A stretch of DNA of 64,000 bases from Candidatus Enterococcus murrayae (lineage in GTDB: Bacteria; Bacillota; Bacilli; Lactobacillales; Enterococcaceae). Under the pieces are notes generated by a model. The model had not been told where the DNA came from. It worked only from the letters and a program-made list of their open reading frames with translations, and ran no database searches. Position numbers and translations under genes: made by a program. Every line of letters starts with the position of its first letter. Position 1 is the stretch's first letter. The stretch is taken from assembly GCF_017315985.1 (NCBI RefSeq), contig NZ_JAFLVR010000005.1, forward strand, positions 1 to 64,000, in the 5' to 3' direction. This document shows positions 34,997 to 43,449 of this stretch, piece after piece.

Positions 34997-36178
34997 TCCA
35001 TAAGTCATTTTATAGCCCAGCTCAGATAATCGACCTAGTGAAGCTTTTGCCAGTAAATTATCTCGTAACCCGTTGGGTAAATTTTGAGCATCCGGTCGCT
35101 GCAAGGCAATAATCATATAAACTCCTGCTTGACGACCTTGTAGGATTAATGGCATTAGTACCTTTAAGACTCGCTCGGTTTCTTTGTAATCTAAGGTAAT
35201 AAAAAATGCCGCCCATTCATCCACGATCACAACGTATGGTGGCATTTCATAGAAGGCATAGTTTTTCCCCATTGTGTAATTTTCATGTTCACGCATAAAC
35301 TTATAGCGCTTGATCATCATTTCCAGACTGTCTTCTAACAACCTAAAAATCTCTTCTTTTTCCATCACAACATGACCTTTAAATGCAGGAAGTTCAGCTA
35401 AAACACCTAAGTCAGACCGTTTCGGATCAGCAATCTTTACTGTGCCAATTTCCATGAACACCTTAATTAGCGTGTAAATGAAATAGGTCTTTCCACCACC
35501 GATTCCTCCGCTGATCAACATATTCGGCATTTTATCATAGTCCCATAAGACACCTTTCATCAGCTCGATTGATCCATTTCTAGCTTTGACCTCTCGAATA
35601 GATAAACGGCGATCCTTCGTATCCAGCATCAGTTTATAAGTGACAAACATCGGCACACGATCCACTTCAACTAGATCACCTAAGAAGAGTTCTTCTAGAA
35701 CTGATCCCATCGATAAAAATTCCTTGTGGTGTTTCCCACCTAATTTGAAGGTAAAACAATCTAGGGAATCTTTTCTCCGATAATAAACACTCGGTGTTTG
35801 AATCAGCTCTTGCGATCCGTTCTCCATCTTTCTCTTTTTTATATCTACCAAATTATTTTCGATCAGATATTTCAGCAACCATTGGCATCTTTGAAGCCTG
35901 CTAAAATAGCCGCCTTTTAATCTGGATTGCTTAATGACTGATATGGAAACACAAATATTTGAGAGTAGTAAAAACAAACCAAGCATTCCTGCAGTCACAA
36001 TTTGTTGGAAATACCGCTGATTCCCATTCACCAAAGATATGATTTCTGTCTGCTTTGACCAACATAACCAAACAACCATGGCAAATGATGGAAGTGAAAA
36101 AAGAAAGGTGTACCATACATTTAAGTATTTGTAATACAGTTGAAGCCTCTTTCCTTTATAGGAAAACAAACCTGTCAA
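34997..36178 (-). CDS. tcpA: tcpA, 5' exon (FtsK-like conjugation coupling ATPase)
   Basis: TcpA is the hexameric membrane ATPase that drives DNA to the channel (Tn916 Orf21). The start is TTG 36,178 behind GAGAAGG. Two N-terminal membrane helices (about residues 23-40 and 60-80) precede the FtsK/HerA domain, with Walker A SGGIGGGKT near 225-233 and Walker B VVIVDEW near 310. The exon ends after GYKMTYG, in phase 0. Without splicing the frame runs only 11 codons into the intron and loses the C-terminal 105 residues. The gene lies downstream of a DUF4365 gene and its terminator. Confidence 0.92.
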
Positions 36179-36212
36179 ACAATCACCTTCTCTCCAAATA
36201 AGCTATATTGAT

Positions 36213-36263
36213 CAATAAAAAATAAGAGTAGTTGAATGATCACTTACATGACCAAAACTACTC
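36213..36263 (-). terminator. Terminator after the DUF4365 gene
   Basis: GAGTAGTT and AACTACTC pair across an inner GGTCA/TGATC stem and are followed by TTATTTTTT on the minus strand. It suggests that the upstream gene is transcribed as its own unit. Confidence 0.7.
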
Positions 36264-36361
36264 GTCAATTCTTAATTAGGTTTGAGGTTTATTCGATTTT
36301 TAAAAAATGAATTTTAGATCCTATTCAATTCTCTACTTTATATGTTTTAACTATTTGTTCA

Positions 36362-38176
36362 TTACATCGGTACTTCTTTTTCTTTATAAAAAATTGAAAT
36401 TGGATAATCTGGAAAACTGTCTTTTGATTCTTCACTCATTTCTTCAAAGTGAATTTGTGCTTCTAAGTCATTTCCTAAGATTAAATATGCGCTCAAACGA
36501 AAATCATGAGATAAGGAATCATTCTTAGCAATCTCCAAAATTTCGAGCATGTCTTTTCTTTCTAGTAAACTCATTCTTTTCTTTATTTGAGCATGATTAA
36601 TCATCTTTGTTACTCTGTGGATTTCATCATCAGAAGAGCTTGAGATACTTAACAACCAATTAGAAAAATCTAAGGCAGCTTCCAAAAATGAATCTCGAAT
36701 TTCTTCCTCTCGAGCTAAATCAGCAGATTTTATTAGTTTTAGCAATAGTTCATTAGCATCATCAAAATGAAATTTTCCTATACCAATCTTCTTATAACTT
36801 TCCAAGAACTCACTAAAAATAATATTGTCAAGCTTATAAAGATAAGTATCTCTAGCAAAGTTAAATATTGAGACTCTATGGTCTTCGTCATTTTTTCTAA
36901 CACAATTTATAGGTTTCTCTGATCTAAAAGGATCAACTATTCTAAAGTTACTATTTTCATCTATTTCATGAAATACCAAAAGTAAATTTAGTCCAGCGAT
37001 CCTTACATTTGTTAATAAAGGTATATCTTCACGAATATTTTTAGTTGTCTTTCGATTTATTAAGCACTCATAAAGGATATCTAAATCAGAGACTTCATCA
37101 GTAGTAAGTTTTTCGATGTTTAAGTCTCTTTCTATTTCAAAATAATCTAGCAAAGCCTGGAATTTTTTACAAATGACCAAGTACTCTTTTTGAGTATTTA
37201 AATCAAGGCCTAAAGAGACCTCTTCTGATGCTGAAAAATCTATCCAATTATCCCCAACATAGAAACCCGAATTTTCGTACGCCTTGATAAAAAAATCTAA
37301 ATCTTTTGAAACCTGTCTCACATAAGGTTTATTCTCAAAATTTACTTTCATAGATTTTTTCTTTAAATCAAATACTACCTCATTGCACTCTCCAAAATGA
37401 AAGGTTGTCTCATTTTTATTTGTTTCTTTTACGTATTTAGTGTAAAAGGTAATATTTCCAATGGAAACCTCTCGGTTAACTTCCTCACTGAAAATAATAT
37501 CGTGAATTTGTTCTGATATTGGTATAGGAGTAGGATAATTAGGAATTTCGACATACAAAAATCTAGAACTATTTTCTATAATGTCATGAACATTTTCAGA
37601 CTTAAGCGCAATACCAGAAAATGATATTTTATAATCTTGAGTAGGAAATTTCTCTTCTAAATCACTTATTGAAATGGGCTCTGAATCAACAAAACTAATC
37701 TGTTTTTTACTATCCCTATAAAAATTTAGAAAGATATTTCTGACTGCAGCATGTTTATCAGGTAGTTTTTTACATTTAACATTTATTGTCGTTGTATTAT
37801 TTGATTTTATTTTTAGTAGTCTTTTAATTTTCAAAGGCTCAAGAGTAACGTAGTAGAATGAAATTCTCCCTTCCGAATTCAAATACGCAACAATATAAAT
37901 GACTCCACCATCAAGTAAGTAGTTTCTTAAGTCCACAATCTGGATTGATTCACTTATTTTATCGGGAAATTTCTTCATCTCATGTCCCTTAACTTGTACT
38001 GAAACACGTCCAACTATGCTATCCTTTTTCTTTCCTTCTTTTCCATGGATTATTACTGTCCCATCCCAAGACGGTTCTTTATCATCAAACTTTATGTTTT
38101 GATCTAGAAAAGGATTCAAATCTAACAAACTGCATAATTGATTAATGGAATATTTTTCGATGCTTTTTGTATCCAA
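36362..38176 (-). CDS. DUF4365-type protein, candidate nuclease or defence gene
   Basis: The protein has about 604 residues from TTG 38,176, which has GGGAGAGG six bases upstream; ATG 38,203 has no ribosome site. The N-terminal 120 residues match DUF4365 in outline. A WDGTV strand, VGRVSVQVKGHE and then GGVIYIVAYL suggest a PD-(D/E)XK-like core with the Q-x-K variant (VSVQVKG). The remaining 480 residues are unrecognised, alternating beta-rich and helical. It is inserted between the DUF961 genes and tcpA, where Tn916 has nothing, has its own terminator and is more AT-rich in appearance than its neighbours. A phage- or plasmid-defence role is inferred. Confidence 0.6.
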   Translation of the reverse strand: MDTKSIEKYSINQLCSLLDLNPFLDQNIKFDDKEPSWDGTVIIHGKEGKKKDSIVGRVSVQVKGHEMKKFPDKISESIQIVDLRNYLLDGGVIYIVAYLNSEGRISFYYVTLEPLKIKRLLKIKSNNTTTINVKCKKLPDKHAAVRNIFLNFYRDSKKQISFVDSEPISISDLEEKFPTQDYKISFSGIALKSENVHDIIENSSRFLYVEIPNYPTPIPISEQIHDIIFSEEVNREVSIGNITFYTKYVKETNKNETTFHFGECNEVVFDLKKKSMKVNFENKPYVRQVSKDLDFFIKAYENSGFYVGDNWIDFSASEEVSLGLDLNTQKEYLVICKKFQALLDYFEIERDLNIEKLTTDEVSDLDILYECLINRKTTKNIREDIPLLTNVRIAGLNLLLVFHEIDENSNFRIVDPFRSEKPINCVRKNDEDHRVSIFNFARDTYLYKLDNIIFSEFLESYKKIGIGKFHFDDANELLLKLIKSADLAREEEIRDSFLEAALDFSNWLLSISSSSDDEIHRVTKMINHAQIKKRMSLLERKDMLEILEIAKNDSLSHDFRLSAYLILGNDLEAQIHFEEMSEESKDSFPDYPISIFYKEKEVPM

Positions 38177-38356
38177 TACAAGCCTCTCCCTTATAATAAT
38201 CATGGATCAATTTTACCATTAAATTTACTATAATCGAAGTGCCTTAAACAGTTTGATACTAAAAGCTTTTATCACATAGTAGCTTCATTGTTAAAAAACT
38301 ATATCAACTAGTCGAATTAATTCTGTTAGAGTACTCGAAATTATCTTATTTCTCTA

Positions 38357-38767
38357 CTACTTTATCTTTTTAACACTAACATCAGATTTAGTTACATTTA
38401 CTGAATCTTTTGGTTCAGATACTTTCTTTAGCCCATCTGCGTAAATATCTAACTCGTAGTATTCTCGATTTCCATCTTGAGCGGCAATGTATGTTAAATG
38501 AAATTCTGGATTCATTAATTCAACTGACTCACGCCATTTGAACTCTTCAATCTCAGCAGTCGGTGGAAATGTGACCCGACTTGAAATTTTTCGTTTATCC
38601 CCAAAAACCAACTCTGCTCTTTTTTTAGTGATCTCACCCGTGCTTTGGCGGGTTTCTTCATCAAAGCCTAAAACATGATCTTCTAATGAGCTAAAACGGA
38701 TTGCGCCTAAACTTGAAATATCTAAAGCAGCAGTAATGTTGTTATTGTCCTTAAATTTTAATACCAT
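38357..38767 (-). CDS. DUF961 protein (Tn916 Orf22/Orf23 type)
   Basis: A 136-residue protein of the DUF961 (YdcP) family found at the start of the transfer region of Tn916-like elements. The segments FGDKRKISSRVTFPP and GNREYYELDIYADGL are beta-rich and typical. Recent work connects this family to helicase-processivity or relaxosome help in ICEBs1-like elements. It lies two bases after its paralogue, so the pair is co-expressed. Confidence 0.8.
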   Translation of the reverse strand: MVLKFKDNNNITAALDISSLGAIRFSSLEDHVLGFDEETRQSTGEITKKRAELVFGDKRKISSRVTFPPTAEIEEFKWRESVELMNPEFHLTYIAAQDGNREYYELDIYADGLKKVSEPKDSVNVTKSDVSVKKIK

Positions 38768-38769
38768 AC

Positions 38770-39120
38770 TTACACACCTTCCTTAACTGTTACACCAGAT
38801 AAATAAAGAGAAAAATCTAAATAGCCATTCACCGAATTAATCATTCGGCCATCATCATTGGTTTCTCGACTTGTGATTCGAACTTTATCAGGTACCAAGT
38901 ATGCCTCTTCAAATTCAACCTCCACTTCGCCTTCTGGTAAAGCTGCAGCACTTTTATCAACGACAATTGGTAAAGCACCATGTCTCTCTGAATCTCCATA
39001 GAATTTTACATAGCTGCCAAGAACTCCATTTATTTCTTTTGGCGCTTCCTTAAATTGTGTACCTAAAATGAAAACTCTCCCTACCCATTCTCTTTTTACT
39101 TTTATCTTAGTTAACTTCAA
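38770..39120 (-). CDS. DUF961 protein (Tn916 Orf23/Orf24 type)
   Basis: A 116-residue DUF961 family protein starts at TTG 39,120 behind AAGGAAAG. The blocks VGRVFILGTQFKEAP, VKFYGDSERHGALPIVVD and YLVPDKVRI are family-like. It is the first gene of the transfer operon, a short distance inside the ICE end. Confidence 0.8.
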   Translation of the reverse strand: MKLTKIKVKREWVGRVFILGTQFKEAPKEINGVLGSYVKFYGDSERHGALPIVVDKSAAALPEGEVEVEFEEAYLVPDKVRITSRETNDDGRMINSVNGYLDFSLYLSGVTVKEGV

Positions 39121-39167
39121 ATTCTTTCCTTCTTTCTATTCATTCTCATTTTCTCTTTTCGACAAAC

Positions 39168-39196
39168 AAAAAAAGCCATTCGTTTGGAATGCCTTT
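39168..39196 (-). terminator. Leader hairpin or attenuator before the transfer operon
   Basis: On the minus strand AAAGGCATTC and GAATGGCTTT pair with one mismatch around CAAAC, followed by TTTTTTTG. It lies between the ICE end and the first DUF961 gene, so it may attenuate transcription into the transfer genes. Confidence 0.6.
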
Positions 39197-39248
39197 AAAC
39201 TTTTGTATCTATTATTCAATTTAATAGCTCCATTTAGCATTTTAAGCT

Positions 39249-39261
39249 TGCTCATTGAGCA
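39249..39261. promoter_or_regulatory. Palindrome TGCTCATTGAGCA upstream of the transfer operon
   Basis: A perfect 6-bp arm palindrome (TGCTCA/TGAGCA around one T) lies about 130 bases before the first DUF961 gene. It is of the size of a phage-type repressor operator. A second inverted pair AACCTATT/AATAGGTT (39,432-39,459) lies nearer the ICE end and may be a recombinase or regulator site. Confidence 0.4.
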
Positions 39262-39530
39262 CTAAACAAAAACCTTACTATCTAACTTTAAAATCGCTTA
39301 GAAGCTAATTTAGATGCGTTATGGAACTAATCTTTCAAAAACTGAGGAATCTTCAAAATAACAGAACAATATTTATAAGCAATCATCTTTGACTCGCACA
39401 TTTTTTAATTAAATCCCCACCATTCGTTTAAAACCTATTCAATTAAAGTAAAATAGGTTGAAATCAAGTAGTAAGAAAATCATTGCTATTAAATTGTTTT
39501 TAAACCCATTGAACAAATATGTTATTTTCC

Positions 39531-39567
39531 GGTTCTTGAGACGGGGGTTCGATTCCCTCAGGGCGCA
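39531..39567 (+). other. tRNA 3'-end fragment, probable ICE attachment site
   Basis: The sequence ends in a complete TpsiC arm (five G, TTCGATT loop, CCCTC) followed by AGGGCGC and a discriminator A, as in the 3' half of a tRNA gene whose acceptor 5' strand would be GCGCCCT. Upstream bases cannot complete an anticodon arm or D arm, so no full tRNA is here. A plus-strand terminator follows directly. This fits the displaced tRNA end at one border of an integrated element. The tRNA identity cannot be determined from the fragment. Confidence 0.7.
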
Positions 39568-39587
39568 TTATTATAGTAGCTTTTATG

Positions 39588-39620
39588 ACACTTTTCATCT
39601 ATGGATGGAAGGTGTTTTTT
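39588..39620 (+). terminator. Terminator behind the tRNA fragment
   Basis: ACACTTTTCATC and GATGGAAGGTGT pair around TATG and are followed by TTTTTT. It is probably the native tRNA terminator. From here to 40,036 I see no gene or clear signal. Confidence 0.7.
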
Positions 39621-40036
39621 TAGTCCCTACTACGTTTAGTTTTTAAAACGAGAATGATTCCATCCCTCATTTAATTGCATGTCAAGACTGACATAAATTC
39701 ATTATACTCGCACTTCTAACCATTTATCAATCGCAAGCCAATCAAATCTTATAATCCAATTAATTCCTAACAATAGATAATAATACCTTCGATGCTGTAA
39801 ATATCCTTGTAATTAACATCATTAAAATATAGAAAAACAGCGGTAAAAAATTCCGTTCCCCCTAGATTTCATACGCTTTTCTTACTTCAATCCGATATAG
39901 AGAGTGATTGAAACAATGGAACGCTTACTCATGAGAATCTTCAAAAAAACTATCATAAATCGTATCCGAGATATTGATTAGAATCCATGCCTTAGTGAGT
40001 TGGACTATCGCTCTGATTCAAACATCCACTTAGACA

Positions 40037-40072
40037 ACAAAAAAAGGGATAGGCTTCAATATTAGCTATCCC
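40037..40072 (-). terminator. Terminator after the DUF3850 gene
   Basis: AAGGGATAG and CTATCCCTT form a perfect 9-bp stem, with TTTTTTT following on the minus strand. Confidence 0.8.
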
Positions 40073-40117
40073 TTCAGAATATCAAGACCTTATTTTAATT
40101 ATCACAATTAGCAATAA

Positions 40118-40351
40118 TCAAATTTGTTTGAAACCGAAAACAACGAATCCTTCTTTCTGCTCGTATTTTGTAATATAGGTTATCACTCCAGAAATTTCTC
40201 TTCCAGTATAATCTTTATTTTCTGTAATCTCTTGCAAAAGAATTCTATCACCTACTTGAAAGTTTCGATCATTAAATCTTATTTCAAATTTTTTTTCTTT
40301 ATTTTCTACAGCAATATAATACTCTTCACTAATTTTTAGCTTATGAGTCAT
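40118..40351 (-). CDS. DUF3850 (ASCH-superfamily) small protein
   Basis: A 77-residue protein starts behind AGAGGGAGG at ATG 40,351. The segment NKEKKFEIRFNDRNFQVGD is the DUF3850 signature, an RNA-binding ASCH-like beta-barrel with the conserved K-x-F-E-x-R. Relatives occur in phages and mobile elements and may act on RNA or nucleotides. It has its own terminator. The 396 bases upstream (40,352-40,747) are AT-rich and hold nothing I can identify. It lies downstream of another ASCH-type gene. Confidence 0.75.
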   Translation of the reverse strand: MTHKLKISEEYYIAVENKEKKFEIRFNDRNFQVGDRILLQEITENKDYTGREISGVITYITKYEQKEGFVVFGFKQI

Positions 40352-40747
40352 GAAAAACCTCCCTCTTTGTAAAGCTCCTAAAGTTTAACAAAATTAACTG
40401 CGTCTATAAAGCAATTTTCATTGTCATACAAAAAAACGGGAATTTCATTAAGCTATGAAAAATTGTAAGTTTGCTCTTGTTCAACTTTCTGGAAATTCTC
40501 AATAATTTTGATATCTATAAATTATCATCTCTATCAAATAGCCTTCGTTGAACAACTGATAGCCGTTCAATTTTTTAGAATTATTTTAATCATTTCTTTA
40601 TCTTTAAAAAATTGAAAAAATCAAGTAAGACCACATTTTTTGGATTATCTAATAGAGAAAATGAACATCTAAAATTATTTTTTCCTTCCGGAATAAAAAT
40701 CTTATTTAGTTCTCTTCTCTACAATTTCAGATTTGCCAAAATACTAT

Positions 40748-41128
40748 CTATTCCTCAATATAACAAAAAGACTGGGGAGCAACCTTAATACTTTCATCTA
40801 AACAGCTCAAGTCTATCGGGGTATCATACTTGATATATTCTTTAATTTGAATTGCAAAGCCAACATCTCTTCCTTGGAAATACTCGTTAAAAAATTTTTT
40901 TGTAATTCCTGAAAAATTTTTTGTTTCTTTCCAAATGTTAGAAGGCCTATCTTTTATAATGGACTCTATTTCGAATTCTCCCACGACTTTTCCATACGGC
41001 TTAGTTGCATATACAATAACAGAAGATACATCAGATCTTTTAAAAATACTCTTTCTATATTCAAACTTCTTATTTCCCTTATCGATTTCAGCAACGAATT
41101 CAGGTTTTATCGACATCAATACTTTCAC
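40748..41128 (-). CDS. ASCH-domain protein paired with an Axe-like antitoxin
   Basis: The 126-residue protein carries the ASCH signature near its N-terminus (SIKPEFVAEIDKGNKKFEYRKS), with the conserved G-x-K-x-x-E-x-R. A following beta strand reads SSVIVYATKP and VVGEFEIESII. ASCH domains bind RNA or nucleosides, and some have ribonuclease or amidohydrolase activity. The start GTG at 41,128 lies five bases behind AAAGGTGG; in-frame GTG 41,137 and ATG 41,116 are alternatives. It begins 35 bases after the axe-like antitoxin, exactly where Txe would be expected. A toxin role is inferred from that position only. Confidence 0.7.
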   Translation of the reverse strand: MKVLMSIKPEFVAEIDKGNKKFEYRKSIFKRSDVSSVIVYATKPYGKVVGEFEIESIIKDRPSNIWKETKNFSGITKKFFNEYFQGRDVGFAIQIKEYIKYDTPIDLSCLDESIKVAPQSFCYIEE

Positions 41129-41163
41129 AATACCCACCTTTTCCTAATCACGATTGTAGATTT

Positions 41164-41433
41164 TTATTCATTTGTCTCTACCTCAAGTAAATCATGAGTC
41201 TTAAAATTTCCTTTAGAGAATTGTTTGTCACCTCTGTGGATTTTCCCCATTACATATTCATTAGATAGTACCCTTAATGTTTCTTGCATGGAATCAAAAT
41301 CTCTTTTTGACAAAACAACAATTGTATCTTCTACTTCTTTACTTGTTACGATTAGCGGCTCTCCATCTTCACTAACTTGTTTCATATAACTTCGTAAATT
41401 TTGTCGAAAATTTGAATAAGTGATTGCGTCCAT
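41164..41433 (-). CDS. axe: Axe/YefM/Phd-family antitoxin
   Basis: An 89-residue antitoxin (MDAITYSNFRQNLRSYMKQV start) matches Axe of E. faecium pRUM in my memory across most of its length. It includes LIVTSKEVEDTIVVLSKRDFDSM and the C-terminal toxin-binding KGNFKTHDLLEVE. The N-terminal Phd/YefM fold binds DNA and represses its own promoter. A perfect palindrome sits upstream. No Txe/YoeB-family toxin frame exists on either side; an ASCH-domain gene follows instead. The start 41,433 is set by homology, with GGAAGTG upstream. Confidence 0.85.
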   Translation of the reverse strand: MDAITYSNFRQNLRSYMKQVSEDGEPLIVTSKEVEDTIVVLSKRDFDSMQETLRVLSNEYVMGKIHRGDKQFSKGNFKTHDLLEVETNE

Positions 41434-41471
41434 ATTTTTCACTTCCCTCTCAATTATCATTTCTAATTAAA

Positions 41472-41491
41472 ACGTACAACATATTGTACGT
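41472..41491. promoter_or_regulatory. Axe/YefM-type operator palindrome
   Basis: ACGTACAA-CATA-TTGTACGT is a perfect 8-bp arm palindrome containing TTGTAC/GTACAA cores like those bound by YefM-YoeB and Axe-Txe. A TACAAT -10-like hexamer overlaps it on the minus strand. It ends 38 bases before the axe start. The rest of 41,492-41,636 shows nothing clear. Confidence 0.7.
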
Positions 41492-41636
41492 AACATCCAT
41501 TTGAATCTCTCTTTTTAAATTTACTTATTTTACATTCAAAGCTGCATTAGATACGGGTTATTTTAGTCTGCTGTGACTTTTGTGTATCAATCACTATTTT
41601 GATTTATTTTTTAGTGAATGATCTTACGATTACAAA

Positions 41637-41672
41637 AATAGCCTTGCATCTTTAAAAAAAGCAAGACTATCA
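41637..41672 (-). terminator. Terminator upstream of the axe operon
   Basis: ATAGTCTTGC and GCAAGGCTAT pair with one G-T pair on the minus strand and run into TTTTTG. It would insulate the axe promoter from upstream transcription. Bases 41,673-41,853 hold no recognised gene. Confidence 0.7.
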
Positions 41673-41853
41673 CATGATTCTGTCATTTTTCTCTCTATTG
41701 GGAGTTAGAATTGATTGAAGGCCAAGTGTTCTACAAAAGTTCATCATGACTTCCTATTCTTACCATGGACGTGTATTCAATCTTCCGCTTTCGAACGCTC
41801 CATTAGGTCCTTGACGGAATCCACTTTTTACAACTAGAAAAGTTTATGGAAAA

Positions 41854-42290
41854 TCAGCTATGCTCCTGCTTCAATTTTTCAATCTCTTCGGTGGTTAATT
41901 TAGTAGCCTTTGCTACTTGCTCTACACTAACTCCAATTTTTAAGAATTCGATTGCTAATGCTTGTTTCGTCTTTTCCTCGCCTTCTTTACGCCCTTCTTC
42001 CATAGCAGTCACAAATACAGCGTCAGAAATAGCTTTGGATTTTTCGATATTCATGATCATGTCTTTTTCCTCGCTTTCCAATGTTAAAAATCAATTTTCC
42101 TTTTTGCTTCTTTGATATAGTCGGGAGCTTCCGGCTCAACTTCTCCGGTTTTTAGAAAATATTGCTAATGATAGGCGGCCTTTTGTTTTTCGATCATTTG
42201 ATTTTTTAGACTGAGGAAACAGAGAATCAATAATTCCTTGTTCTCTTCATTGAAAAAGGCTGATGTGTTTCTTGATTGTTTTAATGATTA
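41854..42290 (-). pseudogene. Degraded Rpn-type PD-(D/E)XK recombination nuclease/transposase
   Basis: Only the C-terminal third of an Rpn-family (PD-(D/E)XK transposase-like) protein remains. The upstream piece reads KNQMIEKQKAAYH-stop-QYFLKTGEVEPEAPDYIKEA, a TGG-to-TAG nonsense change. A TAA and a frameshift follow before the intact tail ESEEKDMIMNIEKSKAISDAV to KLKQEHS. The tail alone (75 residues) could be translated but is unlikely to be functional. These genes are common in Firmicute accessory DNA. Confidence 0.75.
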
Positions 42291-42312
42291 ATCAAGTCTT
42301 TGATTATTATGT

Positions 42313-43359
42313 TCACTTAATACTGTCCTTCCACTCATCACTAATCTCTCGAACGCTATTCATGATTTTTATTATTCTCTCATCAACAGCTTCTGGCCGA
42401 TTGATCGGTGTCCATGAAAGAAGCTGGATATATTGTGTTTTGCCTTCGAGAATGTAAAAGAAGATATGATACGGTAATCCCCATTGTTTCGACTCATACT
42501 CCGTCACCCAGTAACGATCAGTTTCTGTAAGAATCTCTAAAAATTCAATTTCCTGCCCTTCATACTTTCTCAAATCTTTTTCCATGCATGACTTGTAAGT
42601 ATCTAAATCTTTATATTCTCTCTTATCGTCACAGGCACATCCTACTATTTCTGTTTCGTCAAAATTAGTTAAAACAAATATACTATTTTCACTTATTGGC
42701 GTATCTGAATCTTGCCAGTTAACAGGCGTATCAATTAAAAAAGTGAGGTGCCGTATAAAAATTTTCTTTGTTTCCCAATACTCTTGTTCTGAAACCTCAT
42801 TAGAAAGCTCAATAACAATTCTTAACATTAGATCCAAAGTAGTTTCATCGCTTAAGAATTGATCGACAGGTGAGTTGGCAAAATACTCAAAAAAATGTGT
42901 GTCACTTTCGAAAATATAATAGATATAACGATCATATTCTCCGTTCGACTCTACAATAAACTGAGTGTGATTAATTTTTTTAATATCAACATATGTCTCA
43001 CTAAAAACAACAGCTTCTACATCCGCAATCTTTCTAAAACGATCTTTATATATCTGCAAATCTGAAAACTCGTTTTTATCCGTAATAATGCAGCCCATTT
43101 GCTTTACTCGATCATTACTTCGAGCAATGAATTCGCAATCAGCTTCCACCACATCCATCTCTTCAAACAGAACGAATCCCCAATCCTCTGGTAATAAAAG
43201 CTGATGCTTCTCACCACTTCTCCCAATGGTCTCCCTCTTAATCCATTGTTCTTCTGTGAATTCCATTTCTCTTAGATTGGCTAATTTGTCTGTGGATTGT
43301 TGATGGCGATAAATAAAAAGCAAACAAGCGGCTAACAGAATGATTATAATAGAAAGCAT
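42313..43359 (-). CDS. Membrane-anchored protein with two copies of a secreted domain
   Basis: A 348-residue protein has one N-terminal membrane helix (about residues 2-16) and an extracellular part made of two related domains (about 45-190 and 200-345). Each domain has a strand near a Pro-x-x-W motif (LPEDWGF; TPVNWQD), a GC(I/A)xxDKxE motif and a final helix (SxxTPINRP to IMNSVREI in the second). The same domain occurs once each in the genes at 47,101 and 47,761. I do not recognise a named family. The fold may be PsbP/Mog1-like. The first gene after a dead Rpn gene, it flanks a CPBP/ABC cluster. Confidence 0.65.
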   Translation of the reverse strand: MLSIIIILLAACLLFIYRHQQSTDKLANLREMEFTEEQWIKRETIGRSGEKHQLLLPEDWGFVLFEEMDVVEADCEFIARSNDRVKQMGCIITDKNEFSDLQIYKDRFRKIADVEAVVFSETYVDIKKINHTQFIVESNGEYDRYIYYIFESDTHFFEYFANSPVDQFLSDETTLDLMLRIVIELSNEVSEQEYWETKKIFIRHLTFLIDTPVNWQDSDTPISENSIFVLTNFDETEIVGCACDDKREYKDLDTYKSCMEKDLRKYEGQEIEFLEILTETDRYWVTEYESKQWGLPYHIFFYILEGKTQYIQLLSWTPINRPEAVDERIIKIMNSVREISDEWKDSIK

Positions 43360-43449
43360 TTTAGTAACCCCTAGTCTATTTAATTCAATAAAGCTGTTTT
43401 CTGGTGCTCTTGAAAATATACGTCCAAGCTCTTAATCACAAATTATGAC

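Noticed and set aside
39458-39646. 62-codon frame across the tRNA fragment
   Set aside because: It overlaps a tRNA-like segment and a terminator, has no ribosome site and no recognisable protein.
40352-40747. Possible txe toxin remnant or small gene downstream of the ASCH gene
   Set aside because: No frame shows Txe/YoeB sequence, and the region is AT-rich with stops in all frames.
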